Counted from the stretch's first letter, positions 16,745 to 25,672 are shown. The stretch is 64,000 nt of DNA from Arcanobacterium phocae (GCF_018913465.1 NZ_JABAPM010000001.1:310001-374000); one strand, 5' to 3'. Translations and numbers: made by a program. The notes: generated by a model not told the origin, from the letters alone.

Positions 16745-17122
16745 TTATGCTTCAGTGTCGCTTAATCGGGCTAATTCGGCGATGGCGTCATTCTCGGTAA
16801 AGCCAAAGGCATGCAGTTCAACTAGGTAGCGTTGGGTTAGACGGGTGAGGTGATGGGCGAGCTCGTCGTCGTTACTTTTCCTTCCATTAACGACGGTTCC
16901 TTTACTTCGTGCGGTGGTGATATATCCTGCGTCAGATAGGGAAGTGTAGGTACGCATAACAGTGCCCGGGGCAATCCCGAGATCGCGGGCGAGAGCGCGT
17001 ACAGTAGGTAATTGGCTACCCGGGGAGAGTCTTCCAGAGAGTATCGCGCCGGTAATTTGGTTCGTTAGTTGCTCGTGCGCCGGGATAGAGAGTGTTGGGT
17101 CAATGGTTAGCTCTACGCTCAT
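16745..17122 (-). CDS. GntR family regulator, YtrA type
   Basis: 125 residues. An N-terminal winged helix (about 12-75) contains HEQLTNQITGAILSGRLSPG, LPTVRALARDLGIAPGTVMR and YTSLSDAGYITTARSKGT. The short C-terminal tail of about 45 residues marks the YtrA branch, which usually represses its own operon together with transporter genes. Here it is translationally coupled (ATGA) to a preceding polytopic membrane gene and no ATPase follows. The probable operator is the inverted repeat at 18058-18100. Confidence 0.88.
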   Translation of the reverse strand: MSVELTIDPTLSIPAHEQLTNQITGAILSGRLSPGSQLPTVRALARDLGIAPGTVMRTYTSLSDAGYITTARSKGTVVNGRKSNDDELAHHLTRLTQRYLVELHAFGFTENDAIAELARLSDTEA

Positions 17123-18030
17123 CGATCAACGCCGATCCCCGGATTGAACTGACGAGCCAAGGCAATAACAAGAATAACGATATTAGCGATTGTTGCGACG
17201 CTGTGAATAGCAGCCAAAATAATCAATAGTGCTGAACTGGGTAGCGCACTGGTGTTTATAAAGACAGTAGGGCGTAGGAATAATGCAACAAACACATAAT
17301 GAGCTCCGCGTACTGATAAACCAAGCGCCGAGGCTGACGCAGCTGCGGTTAATCCGAAAATGAGTTCATTAATTGAACGACGGCGGACAATGTTATCGAG
17401 GCTAACCAGTTCGGCATCCGATGAATTGCGTGGGCGTAAAATAACAACCCAAATAATAGCTGCGGTGAGTGAAGTCGCTAATAACAGTGCGACGACGACG
17501 CCGAGAGCGGGCGCTACCGGCGCGTAGTACACGGTTCCTTGATTATCGGGCACTACTGGAACAAAAGGGTAAAGCACAGTGAGCATAAGTAATATGAGTG
17601 GAGCGCTCACGAGCAGTATTTTAGGAAGATGACCCGTGTATTGGGTGAGAGTACGGCGCTCGAGACCGCTATGTCCAGGTACGTGAGCGGCTCTGAAAGT
17701 AAATCCGTGGATGATGAGCGTGAGTATGGAAATACAAGCGTAGACAATGAACGGCGTTGCATAGTATAGATATGCATTTCTCATGTTGAGTAGCAGTATG
17801 AGGGTTGCTGGAATGCCCACAACTAGACCTGCGATGCGTCCGATAGCAAGTCCGCGGATTGTTACCTGTAGCTTGGGTGCATAGGGAAGACGGTTGAGAA
17901 AAAGCTTGCGATGTGGAGTATGAATGTACCATGCTCCAAGGGTGATGAGCGGAATAGCTATCAGGCAGACTTGCACAATTGCGCCTAACAGCAGCAGAGA
18001 TACGGCCGATCCAGTGTGTGGAACATTCAT
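17119..18030 (-). CDS. Polytopic membrane protein (YtrA-operon partner)
   Basis: 303 residues with about eight hydrophobic spans, for example AVSLLLLGAIVQVCLIAIPLI at the N-terminus, GLVVGIPATLILLLNM, ILLVSAPLILLMLTVLYPFV, VVALLLATSLTAAIIWVVIL and IVILVIALA near the end. I do not recognise a defined family. First gene of a two-gene operon with the GntR/YtrA regulator, so it is probably part of an envelope-stress or export response. The ATG at 18030 has an AAGGAAG ribosome site upstream. Confidence 0.75.
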   Translation of the reverse strand: MNVPHTGSAVSLLLLGAIVQVCLIAIPLITLGAWYIHTPHRKLFLNRLPYAPKLQVTIRGLAIGRIAGLVVGIPATLILLLNMRNAYLYYATPFIVYACISILTLIIHGFTFRAAHVPGHSGLERRTLTQYTGHLPKILLVSAPLILLMLTVLYPFVPVVPDNQGTVYYAPVAPALGVVVALLLATSLTAAIIWVVILRPRNSSDAELVSLDNIVRRRSINELIFGLTAAASASALGLSVRGAHYVFVALFLRPTVFINTSALPSSALLIILAAIHSVATIANIVILVIALARQFNPGIGVDR

Positions 18031-18057
18031 AGTGGCAGCACTTCCTTGTTATATGTG

Positions 18058-18100
18058 ATTGATACAAGAATTGTATGTTCATCACTCATCTTGTGTCAAT
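18058..18100 (-). promoter_or_regulatory. Promoter and inverted-repeat operator for the YtrA-type operon
   Basis: Leftward -35 TTGACA (complement 18094-18099), 18-base spacer, -10 TACAAT (complement 18070-18075). The promoter is framed by inverted arms ATTGATACAAG (18058-18068) and CTTGTGTCAAT (18090-18100), matching at 10 of 11 positions with 21 bases between. YtrA-type GntR regulators bind such spaced repeats. Confidence 0.75.
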
Positions 18101-18229
18101 CATTTGCCACAAGGCGGGTAGTGTAAAATTTATGCGACATGTAGATGGTTGCGTGTATTCTCACGTCTTGAAAAGATGGCTGTGCCAATAAACGTGCGCG
18201 TAGGAGATAGAGACGCTATTGTTAGTTTT

Positions 18230-19186
18230 ATGAATCGTGGATGCCTCATCGTCACTCTTGGAACGCCGGCTTCGCCGAATCCAGAAGATATTAAAGAGTT
18301 TTTACGCCGATTCTTATCTGATCCATCAGTAGTTGATATGCCACGATGGCTGTGGAAGCCAATCTTGAACAATATTGTGCTGCGGGTACGTCCAAGAAAA
18401 ATCGAGCCAGTATATCGCAGTGTATGGATGCCACAGGGCTCACCCCTCATTGTGCATACTCAAGCCCAGGCTCGTCATACTGTGCAACAGCTACCAGACA
18501 TCAAAGTGGGGTATGCGACCACTTATATGACACCAGATATTGAAACCGCAATTCGGACGCTCGCAGTTGATGAACTCGTCGTTATACCCCTATACCCGCA
18601 ATATGCTCCGTCAACAGTTGCCGAAATATGGCGCCAACTTGACCGCATCGAACAGCAAGACTGGGCGCCTCGTATTCTTCGGGCTGATCCGTGGAATCTC
18701 AATACTGAATATATTCGCTGGTACGCACGCCAAATCCAGCATCATATCCAGCACTCGCATCAGTCGTTCGATAAGATTATCTTTTCCTATCATGGCGTAC
18801 CACAACGCGTTGTTCACGAGCCAGATCAATACCGCCAACAGTGCGAACAAACCACCGCAGCGATCATGAATCACATAGCCGGGGTGGATTGGGAAATAAC
18901 CTATCAATCGAAATTCGGTCCAGGCGCCTGGCTACAACCAGCAACTATTGATCGTATGGCACAGTTGCCGAGTGAAGGGATGCACCGCATTCTTGTTGTT
19001 ACTCCTGGATTTTTTGCTTCCTGTATTGAAACTTTGGACGAAATTGACGTGCTTAATCGGCAAACCTATATCGATGCTGGCGGCACGGAATTCACTCTGA
19101 TCCCGCCGCCAAATTCTGAGAAAGCTGGCGGAAAAATATTAGCTAGCGTCTACCACGCCACGGTCGAGCAAAATCTCCTACACTGA
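18230..19186 (+). CDS. hemH: Ferrochelatase
   Basis: 318 residues from the ATG at 18230 (MNRGCLIVTLGTPASPNPED), where family homology begins. In-frame upstream starts at 18149 and 18176 are open, and none has a convincing ribosome site. The enzyme inserts Fe2+ into a porphyrin (coproporphyrin III in most Gram-positives). The catalytic His is in FSYHGVPQR (H188) and the conserved acidic motif in CIETLDEID (E267), with SKFGPGAWLQPAT between. It leads into the two-component system six bases later. No other haem synthesis gene is close. Confidence 0.92.
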   Translation: MNRGCLIVTLGTPASPNPEDIKEFLRRFLSDPSVVDMPRWLWKPILNNIVLRVRPRKIEPVYRSVWMPQGSPLIVHTQAQARHTVQQLPDIKVGYATTYMTPDIETAIRTLAVDELVVIPLYPQYAPSTVAEIWRQLDRIEQQDWAPRILRADPWNLNTEYIRWYARQIQHHIQHSHQSFDKIIFSYHGVPQRVVHEPDQYRQQCEQTTAAIMNHIAGVDWEITYQSKFGPGAWLQPATIDRMAQLPSEGMHRILVVTPGFFASCIETLDEIDVLNRQTYIDAGGTEFTLIPPPNSEKAGGKILASVYHATVEQNLLH

Positions 19187-19191
19187 AACCT

Positions 19192-19995
19192 ATGAATATC
19201 CCGCGGCTGACGATCGTCCTTGCACTCGCATTGCTTCTTGCGCTCGCGGTCATAACTTTTTTAGCTATCAGCTGGCGTCGATGCAAACAGGTGAATGCTC
19301 AGCTCCGTGCTGACATTACTTCGCGCCAAGAACGTCCCGCAATTATTTCTCATGAAATTCGCACGCCGCTGGCACTGATTAACGGGGCGGCAGAACTGCT
19401 AGCTGAAGGCCTAGCTGGCCCATTAACTGATCAGCAGCGAACGTTCGTCACCACAATTACCGAAAATACGACTCAGGTTATCAATATTTCGGAGAATTTC
19501 CTCATCGATGCTCGGCTCAACTCTGCACTGCCACTAGAGCGCGAAAACGTAGACGTGCGTGCAATAGTCGCACAGACAGCGCGTCACATGCGGCGAATCA
19601 CCAGCGTTCCGATCCACGTGGATGCCGCTGGTGGGTTACTTCCGATATGGGCAGATCCCGGGCTCATTCGGCAACTCGTGTGGAATCTAGTCAATAATGC
19701 CACCCGTCATGCCGGGCCGAATGCTACCGTTACCGTTCGGGTCCGAAACGCCGAGGGTGGCGGAGCGTTACTGATTGTTTCTGACGACGGCGAGGGAATC
19801 TCAGTGGAAGATCAAGAACATATGTTTGACGCATTCCGCACCGGGTCTTCCCGCCGTCCTGGTACCGGAATCGGTATGATGGTAGCTCAACATATCGTTC
19901 AAGCTCATAATGGAACGATCATGGTGGATTCGCTATCGATGCATGGCACCGCAATTCATGTCATACTGCCATCGGGGATTAAGGGGGAACAATGA
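19192..19995 (+). CDS. Sensor histidine kinase lacking an extracytoplasmic sensor domain
   Basis: 267 residues. One N-terminal membrane span (about 7-28) and a short linker lead straight to the DHp helix with the phospho-accepting His in SHEIRTPLALING. The ATPase domain has N-box WNLVNNATRHAG, D-box SDDGEGIS and G-box GTGIGMMVAQH. There is no second span or periplasmic domain, so it must sense within the membrane, in the cytoplasm or through a partner protein. The stop overlaps the response-regulator start (ATGA). Its neighbours are a UhpT-type transporter and an FbpA-like binding protein fusion, which suggests sensing of a phosphorylated sugar. Confidence 0.92.
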   Translation: MNIPRLTIVLALALLLALAVITFLAISWRRCKQVNAQLRADITSRQERPAIISHEIRTPLALINGAAELLAEGLAGPLTDQQRTFVTTITENTTQVINISENFLIDARLNSALPLERENVDVRAIVAQTARHMRRITSVPIHVDAAGGLLPIWADPGLIRQLVWNLVNNATRHAGPNATVTVRVRNAEGGGALLIVSDDGEGISVEDQEHMFDAFRTGSSRRPGTGIGMMVAQHIVQAHNGTIMVDSLSMHGTAIHVILPSGIKGEQ

Positions 19996-20675
19996 AACCA
20001 CGTGCGCTCGTCGTCGACGATGAAACGCAAATGGTTTCAATCGTAACGTTTGCGCTAGAAACGCAGGATTTTGTTTGTGACAGCGCGACGACGCCGGTTG
20101 CGGCTTGGGAGCTATTACAACACAATCACTATGATCTAGTCGTACTTGATGTACTGATGCCTCGAGGATCCGGAATCGATATTACCCGGCGAATGCGCGC
20201 CGCTGGAATGATGACTCCGATCATTTTACTGACTGCGCTCGGACAAGAATCTGACCGTATTGCCGGCTTAGAAGCAGGTGCAGACGACTACGTAACGAAA
20301 CCCTTCAGCCCTCGCGAACTGGCTTTGCGTGCGCAAGCCATCGTCCGCCGGCTGGTACAACATAGTGACAATGATGAACAACTATATGGGCCAGTTCGTG
20401 TTGACAATCGCACGAATCGTGCGTGGTTTAACGGTTTTTTGGTAACGGAAAGCCAAGCTGAAGTTGCGCTCTTAGGGGCGTTGGCGAAACATGCGAACGA
20501 CGTCGTTACCACCCGGGATTTAGTCACAGCAACGTGGGGTCCGAACACTGGGGCAGGGGGCCGAGAAATGGTGAAAACAACTATTTACCGGCTTCGTAAA
20601 CACCTCGAGGCAGTGGGGATCGATCCCGGCTGCATCCGTAGTCATCGTGGGCTAGGATATTCGCTCACAATCTAA
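19992..20675 (+). CDS. OmpR-family response regulator
   Basis: 227 residues. The receiver domain (1-118) has the acidic pair VVDDE, the phospho-acceptor in YDLVVLDVLMPRGSG, the Thr in ILLTALG and the Lys in DDYVTKPFS. The winged-helix output domain (about 130-227) ends IRSHRGLGYSLTI. It is coupled to the kinase by an ATGA overlap. The palindrome in the intergenic region immediately downstream (20678-20704) is its likely binding site at the promoter of the UhpT-like transporter gene. Confidence 0.94.
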   Translation: MKPRALVVDDETQMVSIVTFALETQDFVCDSATTPVAAWELLQHNHYDLVVLDVLMPRGSGIDITRRMRAAGMMTPIILLTALGQESDRIAGLEAGADDYVTKPFSPRELALRAQAIVRRLVQHSDNDEQLYGPVRVDNRTNRAWFNGFLVTESQAEVALLGALAKHANDVVTTRDLVTATWGPNTGAGGREMVKTTIYRLRKHLEAVGIDPGCIRSHRGLGYSLTI

Positions 20676-20677
20676 TT

Positions 20678-20704
20678 GGTAACAGCGTGTTACCATGTGT
20701 AACC
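20678..20704 (+). promoter_or_regulatory. Probable response-regulator box upstream of the UhpT-type gene
   Basis: Perfect palindrome GGTAACA-GCG-TGTTACC (20678-20694), followed by another half-site, TGTAACC (20698-20704). On the minus strand this reads as GGTTAC-ACAT-GGTAAC-ACGC-TGTTACC, three half-sites at about 10-base steps, the usual arrangement for OmpR-type regulators. It lies about 80 bases before the transporter start. Confidence 0.6.
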
Positions 20705-20783
20705 CTCGCGACCCTCGGCGTTACTTCGTTGTCTCTACGATGGGCTTATCAGAGTCATCAATGAAGATCCTCGGAGGTCAACC

Positions 20784-22184
20784 ATGTCCATGCAATCGGG
20801 ACCGCTTAGCTTTTTAGCAGCGCCACCTAAAGCAAAACCTCTCCCACCAGAAAAAGTTAAATCCGTTTATACCCGGATGCGACTACAAGTATTCATGGGT
20901 ATTTTCCTGGGTTACGCCGGTTTTTACCTCATTCGAAACAACGTCTCGCTAGTAGCTGCGATTCTGCAAGAAAACGATCTGATGAACACCGTTGGCATCG
21001 GAATTGTTTCTAACGCAGTGCTCTTCTCCTATGGACTATCAAAGTTCTTCATGGCGATGCTATCGGACCGGTCGAACGCGAAATACTTCCTTCCACTCGG
21101 TCTAGCATTGTCCGCAGTCATGAATCTCTTGATTGCTTTCGTGCCAGTTCTATCCGCTTCAGTCACCCTGTTTGCGACAGTTATGTTTATTAACGGCTGG
21201 TTCCAAGGCATGGGCTGGCCTCCATCAGGTCGCGTTCTCGTGCACTGGTTCTCCACCAAAGAGCGTGGCTGGAAGACCTCGATCTGGAACTGTGCGCACA
21301 ACGTCGGTGGCGCTGGCGTAGGTCTCATCGCAGCATGGGCCCTTGGGCATTTCGCATCTTCCAAGGCTGACTGGACACCTGCATTCTGGGCGCCAGCAAT
21401 TGTTGCTCTAGTCATTGCCGCAATCGCATTCGTATTGATCTATGATCGTCCAGAAGCAGTTGGCTTGCCAACCATTGAAGAATACCGCGACGATCCAGCC
21501 AAGGTTGAGATCGTTGACACCGAAGGTCTGACATGGAAAGACATGCTCTTCAAGCATGTTCTCACCAACCGCGTTATTGTCCTGCTTGCGATCACAAACG
21601 TGTTTGTCTACACCCTACGGTACGGTGTATTGAACTGGATTCCAGTTTACTTAACCCAAGAAATTCATGGTGTGAATATTAAGGAAGGCATCATCGGATT
21701 TGCCATCTACGAGGGCGCTGGCATCATTGGAACCGTTTTGTGTGGTTGGGTTTCGGACAAGGTGTTTAAGGGCTGGCGCGCCGGAGCAGGCTTATTGTTC
21801 TTAGCCGGCGTTGGCATTGCTATTGCTCTTTACTGGTTGATTCCAAACACTGCTCCGCTATGGATCTTCTACATCCTCATCGGTGTTATCGGTGGCTTGA
21901 TCTATGGACCGGTCATGCTTATTGGTCTGCAAGCAATTGACCTTTCGCCACGTAATGTGGCCGGAACTGCCGCCGGATTCACTGGGCTCTTTGGTTACCT
22001 TCTCGGTGCAACACTTGCCTCATCTGGTGTTGGTATCCTCATCCACTACTTTGGTTGGGATGTCACTTTCGCAGTACTGCTAGGTGTTGTCGTATTGTCC
22101 TTGATTCTTATGTGGATCGTCGGTAAAGACGAGCGTCGTTTGATGGCAGAACATCAAGCTCGTGAAGACGCACGAAACAACTGA
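20784..22184 (+). CDS. Organophosphate:phosphate antiporter (UhpT/GlpT type)
   Basis: 466 residues with 12 predicted spans. OPA-family features are visible: RMRLQVFMGIFLGYAGFYLI with NNVSLV, SYGLSKFFMAMLSDRSNAKY, the NGWFQGMGWPPSGRVLVHWF signature, and STKERGWKTSIWNCAHNVGG. The family exchanges hexose phosphate or glycerol phosphate for inorganic phosphate. The ATG at 20784 has an excellent ribosome site (CGGAGG). It follows the two-component genes, as uhpT follows uhpABC in enterobacteria and hptRS in staphylococci. Hexose phosphate rather than glycerol phosphate is an inference from this context. Confidence 0.93.
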   Translation: MSMQSGPLSFLAAPPKAKPLPPEKVKSVYTRMRLQVFMGIFLGYAGFYLIRNNVSLVAAILQENDLMNTVGIGIVSNAVLFSYGLSKFFMAMLSDRSNAKYFLPLGLALSAVMNLLIAFVPVLSASVTLFATVMFINGWFQGMGWPPSGRVLVHWFSTKERGWKTSIWNCAHNVGGAGVGLIAAWALGHFASSKADWTPAFWAPAIVALVIAAIAFVLIYDRPEAVGLPTIEEYRDDPAKVEIVDTEGLTWKDMLFKHVLTNRVIVLLAITNVFVYTLRYGVLNWIPVYLTQEIHGVNIKEGIIGFAIYEGAGIIGTVLCGWVSDKVFKGWRAGAGLLFLAGVGIAIALYWLIPNTAPLWIFYILIGVIGGLIYGPVMLIGLQAIDLSPRNVAGTAAGFTGLFGYLLGATLASSGVGILIHYFGWDVTFAVLLGVVVLSLILMWIVGKDERRLMAEHQAREDARNN

Positions 22185-22200
22185 TCACTTTTCTCTCAAT

Positions 22201-22238
22201 AACTAGGGGTCTGCCATCCGCGCAGGCCCCTAGTTTCT
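22201..22238 (+). terminator. Terminator after the UhpT-type gene
   Basis: AACTAGGGGTCTGC (22201-22214) pairs with GCAGGCCCCTAGTT (22222-22235) with one G-U pair, a 7-base loop and a T-rich tail. Confidence 0.85.
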
Positions 22239-22251
22239 TATACTGATTATT

Positions 22252-24681
22252 ATGAGATCGTTATGGATGAGAAGAATGACGCCACGGATCATCGCTGGGG
22301 TCATTGTTTTCGTGATGGGGATCATCGGCATAACTCTTGTGCATAATTTCGATCCGGACGTAATGGTACTGTGCTCGAATAATGAAAAAACCTGTGAGAA
22401 TCTGGTTAACGACTATGCCAAGTCCAGCGGGTTAGATGCGCAAATGGTTCGGATGCCAACGTCTGAGGCCCTAGCATATGTTCGTTCGGGAGGCCAAAAG
22501 TCAGAATTTGATGTGTGGATCGGAGGACCTGCCGAAGCTTATATTTTGGCTGATCGGGATGGCTTGCTCGAACCGCATCAGCTTGATACCCGTATGATCC
22601 CGCCAGCGATGTCAACTGATACTTGGGTAGGAACGTATGGGGGAGTTCTCGCATTTTGCGCTGCAGCAAATGTGATTGCTCCGCACACGTGGGATGAGCT
22701 CGCGCACTTTCCGGGCCGTATCGCTTTGCCGTTGCCGTTTTCGTCTGGCACAGCAGCCACTATGCTCAGTGTTCAAGAAGGTCGTGGGGCAGATAGTACC
22801 TATTTGTCTCAGTTGCATTCGAGGACGACGACGTACACTGCTTCCGGAACTTTTCCGGCACACCTCGTCGGTCTGGGACGCGCTGATGTCGCGGTAACAT
22901 TTGAAGCCTACTGTCCTGCAGACCCAGGGAATCTGCACGCTCCACAACTGATCATTCCAGCAGATGGAACCGGATATGAGGTAGGAGCTGGAGCTGTGCT
23001 GGCAAACGGACGCACCGCAGCCGGGCGGGATTTTCTGCGCTACATTATTTCCGTTCGTGGGCAGAAAGTTTTAGTACATTCAGAACAACAAAATCCGATC
23101 TCTGCTGAGCTGGATAATAACCTTTATGCCCGACTAGCAAAACTCGACGTGCCGGTGTTTACTACAGATCTCGAGCACAGTGCTAATATCAGGCACTCGC
23201 AAGTGAGCAGTTTTGCCGAAAACGTTATGTATCCCCATGGCGTTGTTGGTCCGCTTATCAGATCCACATGGATAAGCCTCGTTAGCTCAGTGTGTGCCGC
23301 AATAGTTGGAGCATTGCTTGCCTTGCTATACCGCATAAGTAGCCGATACCGGTTAGCGGTTATTTCCGGTGTGAGCATACCTATTTTGTTTCCTTCTCTT
23401 GCGATTGCATCTGCATTAACTGTTGGTCCGATGCCGATTGATCCATATGGATCGCTCATCTTGATACTGACATTTGCTTTGTATGCCACGCCGGTAGCAT
23501 TTCTTGTGTGTGTTGTTTTTACCTCAGATCTTGGCACTGAGCATGTTATGGCTGCAGCTAATACTGGTGCTGATCCTCGTTCTACTCTCCGCTCGCTTTA
23601 TCTACCGCGGTTAGTTATCGGCGGTTGCATCAGCGTTGTGGCGACTTCTTTGTGGCTCATATCGGATAATTCTGCTGGTGCAGTTTACGGAGGACGCGAC
23701 CATCTCTTTATCGACATGGTACTTGGTGCGGTGAGTTCAAACATTTATGTTTATACGACCTTGGCGATATGCCTTCTCATTGCGATCAGCGGTGGCATCG
23801 CAGCTTGGTATGTGGGCAAGCGGAATCAATCTGTAGAACGTGGACAAAATGGCGGTGAGTATTCGGAGTGGGCTGGTGCATTTGTCGATCGTTATTTTAG
23901 AAGCCAGCGTCGCTGGCTATATCCGGTAGGTGCCGGTTGGCTTGCCATCGTGTGCTACATCGTGATTGTTATGTTGTTATCGTCAGATTTTGCCACTGTT
24001 CCAGGAGACGTTTTGTCTCGTATTGGAATGAAACTATGGATGAGTTTTACCGTGACCCTTGTTGCCGTGTTAATCGGGGTAGCATTAGCTATCCACGAAT
24101 GGAAAAACTTAGCGTTAGTTCGTGGCTTGTTGGTATGTCTTTTGCTGAGCGCGCCGATAGCCATCGGACTACTCCTCACATTGCTGTTCCGGCGCTCTTT
24201 CCGCATTGATGGAGCTACGGTATTCCCGGCATTGGTGGGAGGATACTCGTTCGGCAATGGAACCATCGCAGTGATGATTGCGTATTTGGCACTCGCGGTT
24301 CCACTAGCGTATTTCTTCGCTGTGATGATGACAAAGCGCATGACTGCGGTCGCGCGTATTGCCCGTGACATTGGAGCAGTGCGGTTGCGAATATTGGCGT
24401 TAGTCCTGTGGCAGCTGAAGGGGCGCTTGGTAGCCTTGGTTGTTATTGTGTTCGGCCTGACGTTGACACAAACTGCAACGCTAGCGTTTGTTCAGCCAGC
24501 TTATTTAGTTGTGTCATCAACAAATCTAGTTAATTTGGCTGAGCGGGGAGAGCTCGGCGAAGTGTTTGCAACATCGTTAGTGACCGGTGGTATCGGCGCC
24601 CTACTTATCATAAGCGGTGGCTGGGTACTGACTGCGTCTCGTCGTCGAGAAATAAGGAAAAACAATGAGCTTAGACATTGA
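22252..24681 (+). CDS. Solute-binding protein fused to a two-domain ABC permease (FbpA-FbpB type)
   Basis: 809 residues in one uninterrupted frame. An N-terminal membrane anchor (about 11-30) is followed by an FbpA/AfuA-like periplasmic-binding domain (about 36-290; VMVLCSNNEKTCENLVNDYA, GYEVGAGAVLANGR, AGRDFLRYIISVRGQK) lying outside the cell. The rest is a double-length permease of the ferric/hexose-phosphate class with two halves (about 310-510 and 550-800); the first EAA-type loop is visible as MAAANTGADPRSTLRSLYLP. In most bacteria the binding protein and permease are separate. The ATPase gene overlaps the 3' end by 17 bases. The substrate may be hexose phosphate (as in AfuABC) or iron; context favours the former. 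Confidence 0.85.
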   Translation: MRSLWMRRMTPRIIAGVIVFVMGIIGITLVHNFDPDVMVLCSNNEKTCENLVNDYAKSSGLDAQMVRMPTSEALAYVRSGGQKSEFDVWIGGPAEAYILADRDGLLEPHQLDTRMIPPAMSTDTWVGTYGGVLAFCAAANVIAPHTWDELAHFPGRIALPLPFSSGTAATMLSVQEGRGADSTYLSQLHSRTTTYTASGTFPAHLVGLGRADVAVTFEAYCPADPGNLHAPQLIIPADGTGYEVGAGAVLANGRTAAGRDFLRYIISVRGQKVLVHSEQQNPISAELDNNLYARLAKLDVPVFTTDLEHSANIRHSQVSSFAENVMYPHGVVGPLIRSTWISLVSSVCAAIVGALLALLYRISSRYRLAVISGVSIPILFPSLAIASALTVGPMPIDPYGSLILILTFALYATPVAFLVCVVFTSDLGTEHVMAAANTGADPRSTLRSLYLPRLVIGGCISVVATSLWLISDNSAGAVYGGRDHLFIDMVLGAVSSNIYVYTTLAICLLIAISGGIAAWYVGKRNQSVERGQNGGEYSEWAGAFVDRYFRSQRRWLYPVGAGWLAIVCYIVIVMLLSSDFATVPGDVLSRIGMKLWMSFTVTLVAVLIGVALAIHEWKNLALVRGLLVCLLLSAPIAIGLLLTLLFRRSFRIDGATVFPALVGGYSFGNGTIAVMIAYLALAVPLAYFFAVMMTKRMTAVARIARDIGAVRLRILALVLWQLKGRLVALVVIVFGLTLTQTATLAFVQPAYLVVSSTNLVNLAERGELGEVFATSLVTGGIGALLIISGGWVLTASRRREIRKNNELRH

Positions 24682-25672
24682 TTGTTTAACTGTTCCCGGA
24701 GCCTTAGACCGGGTGTCTTTCTCAGTTACCGACGGCGAAATCGTCGCGATTATTGGCCCATCTGGTTCTGGGAAAACAACTTTGCTCCACACGATTGCAG
24801 GTTTTGTTACGAGCAGTGGCGGAACTGTGCGCATTGACGACGACGACATCACGTCTCGTCCGGTTCAACAACGCTCTACTGGTGTCATGTTTGAGCGGCC
24901 AACATTGTTTGATATGACGGTTGAACAAAATATTGAGTTTGCACTCGATGATGCGCACCAGAGTGAGAAACAACGCCACGATTTGGTGTCTATCGTGATG
25001 TCATCTTTGAATATTTCTGGACTGGCGCAGCGGCATCCGGAAACACTTTCGGGTGGGCAAGCTCAGCGGGTAGCCCTGGCTCGTACGCTGGTGCGTCGAC
25101 CACGGGTCTTGCTTCTCGATGAACCGCTAGCTCATATCGAATCTGCTATTAGGGAAGATATCCATCGTGAGCTTATAAGCCAAGTTCACCGCTTAGGGTT
25201 ATCGCTTCTGTATGTCACCCATGATATTACCGATGCATGTTTGGTCGCGGATCGGATCATAGTGCTGGATGAAGGCCGGGTAGTTCAACAAGGCACTCCG
25301 GGTGAGTTATTCTTGCGTCCACAAACCCGTGAGGTAGCAAGGCTTATGGGAGTGGCCAATGTTTTGTCTGCGCAGCAAACCGGCGTAATAATACCAGCAG
25401 ATGTTATTGCTGGACAGGGTGATTTTGTTTCCGTTGCACCAACGCAAATTGCTCTCGATGACACCAATGATAAGAATGTGGTGAACTCAGTCGGGCAGAT
25501 TATTGGGTGTGTGTTTGCGCGTTCGCACTATGTGGTGCAGGTCGAGACTGAGATCGGCACGTTGGTAGTGTGGACACAGCAAGCTTGGCGTGTTGGTGAG
25601 CGCTGCAACGTCGTCGTCACATATGCGTGGGCGTTCGCTGATACTGAACGAAATACTAAAAAATTAAAATAA
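24665..25672 (+). CDS. ABC transporter ATP-binding protein (FbpC/AfuC-like)
   Basis: 335 residues. Walker A GPSGSGKTTLLH, Q-loop region VQQRSTGVMFERPTLFD, signature LSGGQAQRVALARTL, Walker B VLLLDEPLAH (Asp-Glu intact) and switch His in YVTHDI are all present. A C-terminal TOBE-like extension (about 240-330) is typical of Fbp/Mal-type importers. The Q-loop position appears to be occupied by E in VMFERPTLF; the expected glutamine is absent, which is unusual. The start overlaps the end of the binding-protein/permease gene, so the two are translationally coupled. Confidence 0.92.
   Translation: MSLDIDCLTVPGALDRVSFSVTDGEIVAIIGPSGSGKTTLLHTIAGFVTSSGGTVRIDDDDITSRPVQQRSTGVMFERPTLFDMTVEQNIEFALDDAHQSEKQRHDLVSIVMSSLNISGLAQRHPETLSGGQAQRVALARTLVRRPRVLLLDEPLAHIESAIREDIHRELISQVHRLGLSLLYVTHDITDACLVADRIIVLDEGRVVQQGTPGELFLRPQTREVARLMGVANVLSAQQTGVIIPADVIAGQGDFVSVAPTQIALDDTNDKNVVNSVGQIIGCVFARSHYVVQVETEIGTLVVWTQQAWRVGERCNVVVTYAWAFADTERNTKKLK

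Noticed and set aside
16745-18030. Classical YtrABCDEF transporter operon
   Set aside because: No ATPase or second permease is present; only one membrane gene and the regulator.
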